Positions 13,801 through 24,833 of a DNA stretch of 64,000 bases are shown here, one piece after another; position 1 is the first letter of the stretch; every line of letters starts with the position of its first letter. The stretch lies in the NCBI GenBank assembly GCA_037447605.1, contig CM074805.1, forward strand, positions 2,409,708 to 2,473,707, in the 5' to 3' direction. The notes beneath the pieces are model-generated. The model ran no database searches and was not told the DNA's origin. It worked only from the letters and a program-made list of their open reading frames with translations. Both the position numbers and the translations under genes were made by a program. The stretch is from Zygnema circumcarinatum (taxonomy: Eukaryota; Streptophyta; Zygnematophyceae; Zygnematales; Zygnemataceae).

Positions 13801-16591
13801 TGGAACTCCGCGACCTATTCATTGCAGAGGTTTCTGCCATTCCTTTGTTGCACTTTGCCTTAAATGGCTTGGTATGGTAGTGGATGGTAATTCGTGTATC
13901 GAATTTAATTTTCTTCTCTTGCGTATGTAAGGCACTTTTCTGCACCTTGAGGAACGTTGCAATTGAGATTCTGTTGAATGGGGCGGCAGGCTTTGGAAAA
14001 GGTGACGACCTTGGCGTCAAAAATTGTCGCAAAACGATCACAGTGAGTTCTCTGCTTGCTCAATCAGTCTCCATACAATGTCTGAGCTTCTCGAAGCATT
14101 CTGAAAGACATAAAATCTGCATTGGTCTGGCAGCTCAAACATTCGCCGTCGTCCGATTCTATTTTGACTTACCCTCGTCTTCGTGTTGCTCATTTGGAAG
14201 TATTTCCTGCCTATCACAAGCAATGTCCATCCTGAACTGAGGCTCATGGCAGTGAGTGTCTGCAGGAAGGAGCTTTCGACAAGAGAGTTGAAAGAAGCCG
14301 TTGCGGTTTGTACACCACCCTTCTCAGCCATTATCAGCTTTTGGGCATTGGAATTTAAGTAGCTAGTCTTTTCACTTTGGCTTATCAACGATCTTGTCTA
14401 TTCATTCATGTTGGGCACCTTCGTGTTGTCTGCCTCTTCTGTGGTTCTTTCCATAACGTGTTACAGACTCTTGGAAAATACAGTGAGCTGAAGGACAAGG
14501 TGGACCTCCACGTCAGTGTAAGGCTATCTCTTCTTTTAAATCCTTTCTCTTCTGTGGTAAGGTGTATATGCTTTCCGGATTTATTCTGGCTTTGTACTGC
14601 GATGCTTTCGTTTGCAGAAAACAGAAAGCTAGCAGCTAAATTTTCGATGGAAACGATGGCAGATTGCAGGAACAGTGATGGAAACTGTTAAGAATGAAAA
14701 TCTTATGGAGATTGGACTCCTTGAGCAAGGATTTGTGTTTGGCGATTCGACTGCGACATACAAGGAGCTTGCAAACCAGTACAAACTTCACAAAGATGTA
14801 CGTTATGTCCCTGCTCTCTCTTCCCCATGCAGGGGAGGCGCAGATTGACTTCTGGTTCAACTTTCAAAGGACATGTTATGGATTTAACTCTGTGATGGGT
14901 ACTGGATTGCAGGAAATGAGTGCAGAGACCAAAGTACGACTCTTAGGGGTGTATGCTGCAACGCACCCAGAAAAGTTTGACCCATCAAGGCGTACGATCT
15001 GGAAGAATGTGTGTCATGAGTCTCCCCTACGTTCTTTTTGAGTGAGGCTGGTTGAACCAGCTGCCACGTGAACTGAACATTTTTTTGTACGGTGTTCGTT
15101 TGCAGACAGCTGAAATACCCGACAGAGAAATGCGCGCAGTGATGAATCTTGACCTCCTCGGTGTGAAGGCCTCAAATGAGTCACAAGCAAAAACGACGCT
15201 TACTTTTGGGAAGCGATCGGTGGGTTAAAGTTCCCTTAGAACTGTAATAACATGTTGTAACCTGGCGCAGCACTGGAAATGTGCCTTTCCATGAAACCTC
15301 ATATTTATGCTGCGATTTTTGCGATTTTGCAAGTGACTCAAGGTCGGCAGCCTGGAGAATGCAGGCAAAAGCCGTCCTCAGGGAGGAACGCAACACTAGT
15401 GACTCTGGATGGAAACTCATGCGCTTTTATCCGGCCATACATGTATGTTTTCCATAAGCCTGCTGTTCCTGCTTCGAAGCAGATTAAATGTCGCAGTGTT
15501 GAGGCACTTCGCTCACATAGCATGCTCGTGTGAGTGTCTGTGGAGGCAGGACCTGCTGGATGACATGAACAGCGACAAGCTGGACAAAGAGGCATACCCA
15601 TATGTACAGGAGCCTAAGGGTGGGAGTGAGAGCCGGCAAGTTGCCTCTATGCGTGGAGGAAGCTCGTCAGGAAGCCAAGGGTCATGGGCTGGCAAGAGCA
15701 GGAGAACCACGGGCTCATCTTCAGCGGCAAGTGATCCCGGGTGAGGACAGGATATTCTAACGCCTTGAACTTGGTGTCTGCTTTCAAGCTGCAATATCTT
15801 CGTGATTTCTGGCTTTAGTTCAGTCCCTGCAGGAGCTGCAACTTGCATGTAGCTCTGACTTGTTGGGTCTGGGACTGCTCTAACCATAACGATGGTCTTG
15901 ACTAGATGGAAGCATTAGAGCAAGAGAGATGATGAGTTGGAGTCTGGCATGACCCCATTGCCGACCTAACATAATGTTTTGCTTGGCTTAAATTTTTGTG
16001 GTTGGGGCTTTTCAGTGCGGGATCGGTGAATGTACCCAAAGGACGGCGATTGTTCGTGTTCATCATTGGTGGAATGACACGCTCAGAAGTATGCTGCCTC
16101 TCATTCTGTTTTGCACCTCCCTTCACGGACTTGCCAGCGTGCTACAAACGAAGTGTGAACTGCTATGTTTGCATAGAAAAGGAGATTGTGGGCAGCTTGG
16201 CAAATTTGAGCTCTTTCAGTCACTGACGTTGATTCCATGGAGGGACCGCAGCTGCGAGTGGCACATGTGCTGAGCACTCAACTAAAACGTGAGGTGATAG
16301 TGGGCTCGTCATGGCTGGAAACGCCAACTCACTTCTTGGACGTGAGTCATGCCCTTATTCATCATATTGCATTTTAATACCTGGCACTAGTTTGATGTTT
16401 CCATTCGCTAGTCGTAGGCAGAAAGGTGCGTTTATACTGGACCGCCTACGTTCTTGTGAAACGAGGGGTTAATGGGTCCAATCTACCCTAACAGAGTTCG
16501 TGAAGCCTTTGTTAGGATAGTTAGTAGCAAGACCTAACCTGGCTGATTCTTTCTGCCTGTGCAGAAACTGCGGGATTTGGCAGAGGATTGA
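10811..16591 (+). CDS. KEU: Sec1/Munc18 family protein, KEULE-like
   Basis: SM-family protein that binds syntaxins and promotes SNARE-mediated vesicle fusion; the plant KEULE branch acts in cytokinesis and secretion. Exons: 10811-10856, 11008-11063, 11348-11429, 11697-11775, 11920-11970, 12161-12257, 12526-12558, 12766-12882, 13182-13379, 13504-13593, 13734-13829, 13932-14001, 14253-14305, 14467-14517, 14663-14797, 14913-15008, 15106-15219, about 15343-15442, 15550-15740, 16016-16088, 16252-16341, 16565-16591. Total is about 645 codons, usual for the family. Readable blocks are FRQLIRNRLLVEMLRGAK, FFSSPVS, MATRLATVFASLKEFPAVRYRAAK, LLIVDRSVDPVTPVIHDW, GLLEQGFVFGD, WKLMRFYPAI and FVFIIGGMTRSE near the C-terminus. 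The phase at the acceptor near 15343 does not match the preceding donor, so a tiny exon or a different acceptor is likely. The 14001 donor was chosen over 14042 because only it keeps frame. Confidence 0.92.
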
Positions 16592-17453
16592 CTTGACTGC
16601 TCCCACTCTGCACGCGCTATTGGAGATGAATACAAATATCCAGCTGACAGTGCTGCTTTCCGCTTTTTCGGCAGGAACTGTCCTTTAGCTTGAAGGGTCA
16701 CGCATTTGTATGGTTTCGAAAGGCCGGCTTATGTCATCTGCTCTGAAAATTGGGGAACGGCGTAGCTCTCTTTGCGACAATCATATATTGATGAAGCAGT
16801 TGAGCCATTGGCAGTGTGGGTCTGCCTTGAATGAAGACTGCGGATCTTGGCGAGCAGGTCAGGCAGTGCTGCCTCTCTCAGTCATTCAGCCTTCAATTGA
16901 AAGGCTGTGCTCCCTTATCTGATATTGCCTTCTCTCCTTAGTCTCACTGGACAGCAGCTGAGCGGAGGCCCCTAGGTGGCCCCATTTGATGTCGCCCAGG
17001 TGACCGAAGGGAACTTTACTGAATTGTATTTCTTTAAAGAAAAAACTGAGGCTCGGCGCTGCTGCCTCCTGTTGGTTTCTTTTTATGTATATTCTATTAT
17101 AGTTGAAGTCTGGGAACGTGCTTTTTTGTCGACTACGAAGAGTTGGAATGGGATGTCTTGTTTTTGGCAGTGGGCACAAGCTCAGACCGAGCCCTTCTGG
17201 AGATTCTGGCAGGCACAGCAGCGGTGAAGAGAGGATTCAGCAAAGTGGATCATGGATCATGGTGGCCATCCAAGTGAGGCTAACCTCGCTTTTGCCCCAA
17301 ATAGGGGGGGTCAGACATTGACCATGGCCAAATCAATTTAGTAAGCCTGTCGGGCGAATTATGCATTGACGAGGTACGCATTTCGGTACGCCTGTGTACA
17401 GCGGAGCCGCGGATCCCAACCGGTATTCGTACACGAAGCTTTTGACTTTAGTA
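16592..17453. other. 3' flank of SEC1
   Basis: This follows the SEC1 stop codon. Short open frames here have no recognisable protein content and no splice connection to either neighbour. It probably holds the SEC1 3' UTR. Confidence 0.5.
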
Positions 17454-17924
17454 CAGTAGACCCCCCCAATATTTTCGCCCCTCTTATTTTCGCTACCCAA
17501 TATTTTCGCCCTGATTTTGCCAAAACCACTTTTTTGTACGGACGTCTGTGTTAGCCGTACTGGCCGTATTAGCCGTACTATACTAGCCTTACGAGCCGTA
17601 CTAGTCGTATTAGCCGTACTGTAGTAGCCGTACTATTCGTATTAGCCGTACTGTACTAGGCTTACTAGCCGTACTAGCTGTACTAGCCGTCACGGGCTCA
17701 CCGACTCTTCCCGCAGGTGCCGCCGTAAGAGGGGCTCGCTCCTCACCACTTTCTTCTTGGCTTCGATACGATACGATACTATACGATCTGGACGGACAAA
17801 CAGCAACTCTAACATAATACCGCCCGCCTACTGTTAACACGGACACCTTATATTTTCGCTACCCAGTATTTTCGCCCAATAATATTTACCGAAACCATGG
17901 CGAAAATATTGGGGGGATCTACTG
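17454..17924. mobile_element. Non-autonomous TIR transposon (MITE), Tc1/mariner/pogo-like
   Basis: Both ends carry a 26 bp terminal inverted repeat with one mismatch. The left end begins CAGTAGACCCCCCC and the right end finishes GGGGGGATCTACTG. The element is flanked by TA on both sides (17452-17453 and 17925-17926), the target duplication expected of the Tc1/mariner/pogo superfamily, whose ends often start CAGT. It is 471 bp with no transposase frame. A TATTTTCGCTACCCA motif recurs inside both ends in direct orientation. It lies between the convergent 3' ends of SEC1 and CAP. Confidence 0.82.
17552..17692. repeat. Degenerate TAGCCGTACT tandem repeat inside the MITE
   Basis: About a dozen imperfect copies of a roughly 10 bp unit close to TAGCCGTACT make up the core of the TIR element. 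Confidence 0.7.
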
Positions 17925-18420
17925 TATACTAAATTCGGGAATTTCGTACGGCCATGGTCAATGTCTGATCCCCTCTAATCCATTGCAATGGAAAATAGAA
18001 TTGTTTTGGAGCCCAAAGGAACCACTTCCCCAAAAAATGGACTGTGAGGGTAAAATCATCCGTCTCTGCATTGCGGTGCAAGCCCCTCTCTAGTCTGGGG
18101 TGGAAAAATGAGGCTACCAATAACAATGTGTGGCAGACAATGACATCGAAGCAAGCAGCTACAAAATCGCAACAGCCGCCTTGTCACATATAGTCCTGTC
18201 AGGTTTTAAAATCCTGTGCATTGGTCAAACCTAAGCATGGTCATGTGTTCGCCCTTCCCCAGCTTTGACTGACCGCGGGAACTAACAGAAATTTACGGAA
18301 CTCTGCTTCGAAGTAGTGAAGATTACGAAGATGAAAAGCCACGCCCTCATCACAATGTAATCACAGGAGCTGCCTTTAACTCCACAAAATTAAGTACCGT
18401 AACTATCGCTGCGGAACACT
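17925..18420. other. 3' flank of CAP
   Basis: This lies between the MITE and the CAP stop codon. Nothing coding is visible; it is probably CAP 3' UTR and spacer. Confidence 0.5.
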
Positions 18421-21400
18421 TCAATTGCCTGAATGCGAGACAGGGGTTGTCACGAAGTTCCCATCTTTGAACGAATGGGAGTACTGCTCAGGCAACGCAT
18501 GCTCCACCTGCACATCAAAACACCCTTCGAAGTCAACGGACGAGCCTCTACACATAAACTGAAAAAACTCCATCTCCCACTAACGCTTTAACAACATCAT
18601 GGCCCGGTCAGTGTTCGACGACCCCAAAAGCAGATGCTTTCCCTGGAGGTAACATCCCATTGTTACTGCATTAGGTCAAAACCCTCGTCCTCCCCGAAGG
18701 CAGAGATGGGGCCTTACTGGATCAGCATCCTCCCCCTTGCCAGGCACAAGCACGTTCACTTCGCTCGACTTCGCAGTTGTGATGGATGCTCCGAGGGATG
18801 CTTCGCTCAGGAACAGCTGGCAGCCACTCGTATTATCGACCGCCAATGTTGGTGCAATACCCTGCAGCCATGGAAGAAGCATTTTAGGACGAGGTCGGCA
18901 GGTATTAAAGAGCACGTTTTTACCACACAGAGAAGGTTGTTCCCGTTACACTCGCAAGTGCTTCCCATGTTACAGTACAGCCTTGTCTATTTTGTTTGCA
19001 AGGCTGTACAAGGGCTACATCAGTCATTCAAATACTGGTCAGATGAAGATGCTTTTAACTCAAGCCAGCATGACGATTCAGATTCTTTGTTGCTCTGTGC
19101 TCTCCAACTTCTTATTGCGTCCTCTACCGTTCCATAGTTAGCAGGCGTGGCTACCCACCTCACACTGCACCTCCACGCTGGTGCAGTTCACAACCTCACA
19201 GGAGGCCACCACGTCCTGCCATCCTTTCGCATACCCGTATTGGAATCTACTCTTTCATATCACCCATTAGTGTCCATCTCTTTAATCGTTAAGCCCTCTA
19301 GCTTTCCAAAATGAAGAAAGAAAATCATTCTGCAGCAAAAAAAACCTGAAAGTTCCCCTATCAATCAATACGCATTTTTGTGAATTCTGCTTCCTTGAAA
19401 GGGTAACGCGAATGAACCTCAGCAGTTTTTGGAGTCATTCCTATTTCCTACCTGAAATATGAGACCCGTCTTTGTGCATTTATCAAGCGCAATGCCGTTG
19501 ACTTTGCCTGTGTTAAAAAGTAAGGAGAATAAAATCAGCTGCAATGAAGAAGGTGCAGAAGTGAAGCTAAAGAGAGGAAGGCACATACAAGACAACAGGA
19601 GCCTTCAGCATCTAAGAAGCAAAAGGCCTCCAAATCTACCTTCGAAAAACTATTTATACTCAATTGATGTGCCCCATAGTCTTGCCCAACTACATCACAA
19701 GGACAATACAAATGCTGTGAAAATCGTTTGGTTAAGTTAGCCAAGCAATATGAGAAAGGTGGGTACAGAAAAGGAAGGTGCAAGCAAAGGAGCCAAAATA
19801 TTTCGCTGCTACCTTTTATTTGAATGACACAGTTCTTGCAGCCATATATGTACACTGTTTGGCGCGGAGTCGTGTCTGTCACCACCAGGTCCTTCCTGTC
19901 AATCTGATTCTCCACAACCCATCTGCACAGCTTCAAGAAACTTACAAAACAAATAAGTTGGCGGATGGAATGAGCACACACTTTGACGGAGACTGCTGAC
20001 ACATGAAATTCCATCTGTCGGTTCAAACAGATCTTTGTAAACACTGCGATGCAAATAGGACAAAGCTATTCTCTCCCCGACTTTACTAGCATGAAATACA
20101 ACGCATGTAGCGGTAAATTTAATCTTTGACGAATCCAACAGATAAGAACCAACACACAAATGGGAAGTTCTTGAATAAGAGCAACAGCGGAATTGTAGTA
20201 GGACGCACTTTCGCCCTTGTTGGAGTTCAAACACAGGAGGCAGCGCTTTCTTGGGAGCGGAAGATACAGAAGTGGCGACGGACGATGTTGGAGTGGCGGT
20301 TGGGGCAGGCACGCTGCCCGTACGGTCTGTACGATTTTTTGTCTTCATGTCCGCTGTCACCTTGCGGAGTCCTGCAGACCAGCACTATTTTCTGCTTCAG
20401 GATTTCCAGAGAACCAATCAATCAATGCTGGTCGAAGCTTGGCATCACCAGTACACGTATAGAAGGAAAAAAGGTTCAGGTCAAAGGAAAAAAGCAACAC
20501 AGAGAAGGTGGGAAGGTCAGAGAGTTATCCATGACACAATCCCGCAACTCCCAAGCGTGCTAACGTTTTTTTTTTTCAAATCAAATCTACACACAAAAGA
20601 AGAACCAAAGGGGATCCTTCGCCTCCTTCATCCCCATCTTAGGGAGCTGACATTCTGCCACTGTTCTGCTTTCTGCTGACTCTTTACCGAAACCAGGGGA
20701 ACGACGCAGCAAACGAATTGCACATTGTTTCATCCAAATCTTTGTATATTACGTAGATTTCATGTTTCATCCACCGGAAGCCCCCTCCTCCGGTGCACGC
20801 ACACATGAAAGTACGACCTGCTAGCGGATAGTTTCATTGAACCTCAGTCAAGATGGCCTCCCACCTGAAGTCACAGCTTCGCCCTGATTGATGGCTGCAA
20901 AGATTTTGCTCATGTCTGCTGCTCCGCCCTGCGTCGCAGGTGCAGCTCCTGCAGTGGAGAATGCGACAGGTGGAGGGGGAGGGGGGGGGGGAGGGGGCGG
21001 AGGGGGCAAAGGAGGGGGTGCTGCCGGCTTTGCTGCCTCGTTAGGTTGGACAGGTGCAGAAGCTTCCAGCTGTGAAACAGGAATGCCATTTGGGTTCCAT
21101 GAAGGGCCTTGAGGATGATGGCGACGAACGTAATCGCGCAGCTTTGGCATAAAAACGTCCTTCAAAGCTTTTGCCCACTCTACATGGTCAGGGTTCTTGT
21201 TCCTATGCTCCACCAACACCTGCACAACTCAGAATGCTGCAGGAACATTGAGAGTCCAGCCCCAGTGTGCGCGGAGCATGCACTAATACAAGGACGGAAA
21301 CGGGTGAAACATGGCATTGGGGACACTGCATAACCGAGAAGAAGGTCCTAACAAGACGGGAAATTGCTTTCGCTTCTCTAGTTATCCTAAGCTTTCTGTT

Positions 21401-23257
21401 CAACCAATAGTCCAGCACTACCTAAAAGGCGGATGCACCCAGTACTATGGCAAAAATTGGAAAATGCTGAAAAAACAGCTTTTGCAATTGTGGCATACAA
21501 AAAGGGTCCAGTCTGAGATAACTGGCATTAATAATTTTTCAAGGAAGTCACAAAAATGGAACACTCAAAAAAATAGTCTGTCCAAGCCATTTGCTGAAGA
21601 CCTTTAGCTCCATTCCATTCTACGAGTATTCTATTGATTCGTAAGTTTCAACAAGTTTCTGCACAGCTCTCGGAGCCTCACTCATTTCAATATCTCTTCT
21701 CATAGCAGAATTGATAATGTAAAACCATTTAGCGTATGTTAGATTTCACCCGTATTGCTTAACTTCTAATTTCTGATCAAACCACCTGACAAAAACGGGA
21801 AACTTTAAAGATGGGAAACTTCTAGTCCTCTAAATCCACAAGGAATGCCCAAGTCTATCACAATTCTATCCCTCTCTGCATTGGTTTCCCAACTAAAGCT
21901 TCTGTTCCTACTTAAGGGAGGGATGATGAACAGGCCTGGGCTCGCTAAGCTCACCTTGTTGACGTAGAATTCAGCTGAGCCCCAGGTTTCCTCCACGTGG
22001 GCTGCTGGCAAGCTCATGCCTAAACATTCCAATGCCTCCCCCCACAGCATCCTAGAACAAATTAATTGTTTAATTTTCAGACAAGCTGTTCGCCTCATAG
22101 GTGGAACTAGAAAGAAACAAGTGAAGTGCTCTTCCTGCAACTTGCCGTCCCTCGCAAAGTAGCATGTGCAAGGGAACGAGTTGAGAAGCGACAGCTCCCA
22201 ACACAACAATTGCGAACGTACAGGACTACTCTCAGCGTAGCAGGAATGGGGCTCAAAATTTCCTTAGCGCAATGGTTTTGGAATACATGAAAGGACTCAA
22301 AACTGATAAAAATTCATAAAAACCCTGACCTTTTCGTCCACAACTCCGTCCAATCACATATGACCAGCAAAATTTCAAGCCATTAGGACTTGACGATCAC
22401 ATGGCCCGGTTGACGTTTTTCTCTCACAATTGCACTAGGACGAAAGAAAAAGCGAGAGGTTCAACCACCAGAACAAATAAATGAATGTCCTTACCGCAGT
22501 CCTTTCCGGTGTATAGCACCCAAGTGAGAGCCATGAGGCTCTCTGGAATAGCTTTCAGATGGTTAAAAAACTCAGTCCTCTTGCCCTCCGTCAAAGCATT
22601 CGCTTTTCCCATTTGCTCTGCAATGGGATTAAGCAACTTTTGCAGCTCCTCTGCCTCTGGCTTCTGTTTCACAATGTACACTTCCCAGAAAGAGGCTTGT
22701 CAAGTTATGCCCTTTTCCGTGATCAAGCAAAGCACGGTCGATAGAGAAAGTACAAAGTATTAAAGCCCTAAAGAAACTCAAATTGTAAGCGATGTGTGAA
22801 CAGATGAGTGAATGCACTAATCATATGAAGGGTCATTGGAATGGGCTGGCAATGTGACAACAAAAGATGGAAATGGAGACCGAAAAATATAAAGTAGCGT
22901 AAATATCAGGGATCGAATGAAAAAAAACCAAAACTTCAGCATTCCGTTCCGCCTGTGCACCTTGCATTGTGCCACTGCAACTATCACGTTGCGCTCCGCC
23001 TGCAGTGCTGCCTCCAAGACACGTGTGGCATCCACCACCTTCCCCCCAAGCTTCTCTGCTGCGGCGAGCACACGCGGCAGTACTTCCTCGAGAAGCTCAT
23101 CGAACGCGGCCACTGAGGGGGGAGCAGCGGCTGCCTCGAGAGGAGGCCCACTGTCTGCAACCACGGCAGCCTGCGGAGCGCCTCCTCCCACCGCCTCCAG
23201 TCGCGCCACAGCCGCCTCCAGGCGCGCCACAAGGCCCTCCAGCTGCGCGGAAGCCAT
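18421..23257 (-). CDS. CAP1: Adenylyl cyclase-associated protein (CAP), actin monomer recycling
   Basis: Cytoplasmic actin regulator. In plants CAP promotes nucleotide exchange on G-actin and works with cofilin/ADF and profilin. Ten exons in coding order: 22961-23257, 22495-22663, 21955-22019, 20865-21219, 20209-20371, 19813-19922, 19452-19507, 19159-19215, 18718-18861, 18421-18507. They join without frame break to 500 residues (the plant family is about 475). The N-terminus has a short coiled coil (VARLEAAVARLEAV). The helical folded domain includes ALTEGKRTEFFNHLKA and HVEWAKALKD. A run of about 15 prolines near residues 246-262 is a probable profilin/SH3-type ligand. The C-terminal beta-helix domain includes TVYIYGCKNCVIQIK, GKVNGIALDKC, SGCQLFLSEASL and TTAKSSEVNVLVP, ending VSHSGN. 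The start is the ATG of AAGCCATGGC on the complementary strand; an in-frame ATG 13 codons upstream is less likely. Confidence 0.96.
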
Positions 23258-23391
23258 GGCGGGCGAGACCTCGGACCTGCGCGGCAGCGCCTTCAAACGT
23301 TCTCGTCAACCGCCGGCTCCGGTCCTCCCCCTCCCCCTCGTCCGTACGGCCGCCATGCATGGCCGCATGCCCATGGACTCATGGACCCATC

Positions 23392-23446
23392 TGGGGATGA
23401 TGGATGATGGATGGATGGAGGGATGGATGGATGGATGGATGCTCGC
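23392..23446. repeat. GGAT-rich microsatellite
   Basis: GATGGATGGATG-type repeats about 140-190 bp upstream of the CAP start codon. Confidence 0.85.
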
Positions 23447-24329
23447 AAACGAGGAGTGAATGAGTGATCAAAACAACCGTCGATCGGTTGAGTGTGCATG
23501 CAACGCCATGCAGTCGCGCATGCACTGTCATAAGCAGAAGCAAACAAGACATTGGCAGCCTGTTTGATGGCGGCCGGTTAAAATAGACGACTTCAAATTC
23601 ATGTAAAACCAAGAGCTGACGCAGATAGGCAGTGCATGGGGAGAGCGCAAATGTCGATTATCGAGGGTTCAAATTTGTACTTCACGTGCACAAATCAGAG
23701 GGCTGAATGGGTGGTGGGGCATTGGTCTCACGATGGCGATGATGCCATAAAATGTACATGGACAAATTCACGATTGCGTTTGTCTACAGTTGTCATAGTC
23801 GAATACTACATCTTTAGTTAAGAGGGATAAAAATAAATATGAGTACAACGACAGAAGTACAACTGCAATCATAGCCAGCTTTATAGAAAGCTCAATCGTG
23901 CAGGCCAAAGGGGAAATAATTCTCATAGAAGTTGGCAGGTCGCATCTTCTAGGGAACGTGTTCATTCACAACTTCAAAGCTATGAAATGTAAAGGTTCGA
24001 GCGAGTCAGCTTCCCATCCCTCCTAACAAAATGTTTGACCTTGGCGTCAAGGTCCTAGGCCTTCCCCGTGGGGTTAATTACAGTTGCCTTTCCCTTTAGG
24101 GTGCGCCGTCCATCGTGAGGTCAACACGATCCCTTATTTCCTCAGGCCCTTCCCCTTGTAAAGTACTTTTCTTTTTGCTTCAGATACAAAGAAGCTGAAG
24201 TCTTCATTAATCGTACGGTCTCTACGGTTTTGCCATGGCGATTCCAAGAGCGGTTTCTCAATAAGTAAGCTTTTCTTTTTTAACTATCTTATACTTAATG
24301 TAAACGCAGTTTTATAGAGGGGAAACTAA

Positions 24330-24452
24330 GCTAGAAGTGAGCGAGAGAGAAGCAGAGAGAGAAGGAGAGTGACAAGAGGGGAGAGAGAGGGGAGAGTGAG
24401 AGTAGAGAGAGGGGGAGGGAGAGTGAGAGGGAGAGGGGGAGAGAGACAGCAT
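24330..24452. repeat. GA-rich purine tract
   Basis: About 120 bp of GAGAGA and GGGAGAG low-complexity sequence, probably downstream of the RAD4 3' end. Confidence 0.85.
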
Positions 24453-24833
24453 CCTCTAAGGCGAACAAGCGGAGATCGATAACTTAATGGACTCGATGGA
24501 TGTGAGAACGTGAATAGATATTTGAACAAATTGAAGAGGATGATATTGGTATAAGGGATCAAAAGGGTCGCGAAAGTGGAGAAATTGCAGCAGGAGTTTT
24601 TGCGGTTGGAGGAGTAATATAAAGGGCAGTTTTTTGTGACGACCAGTGGCGCTTCATATGTACGGCGGTTTGTCACATTCGGTCAACGCAGCAACATGGC
24701 TGCAGTGTCCGGATACAACTACGGAACTACTACAACTACACTATTTTCACAAGCAGTGAACCTGCTACCAATTGTCCATTTACGGGAAGAAGTTCTCAGT
24801 AGAAGATTGCTCCAGCCTGCAGCTCCGAAGACC

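Larger units (their letters stand above)
23258..24833. promoter_or_regulatory. CAP promoter side and RAD4 3' spacer
   Basis: The right-hand neighbour ends here and CAP starts here, so CAP promoter sequence and the RAD4 3' UTR share the spacer. CCGTACGGCCGCC lies at 23342-23354, about 85 bp upstream of the CAP ATG. Simple repeats are listed separately. No gene is recognisable. Confidence 0.5.

Noticed and set aside
13932-14042. Longer SEC1 exon ending at 14042
   Set aside because: It would put the next exon (KELSTRELKEAV) out of frame; the 14001 donor keeps the frame.
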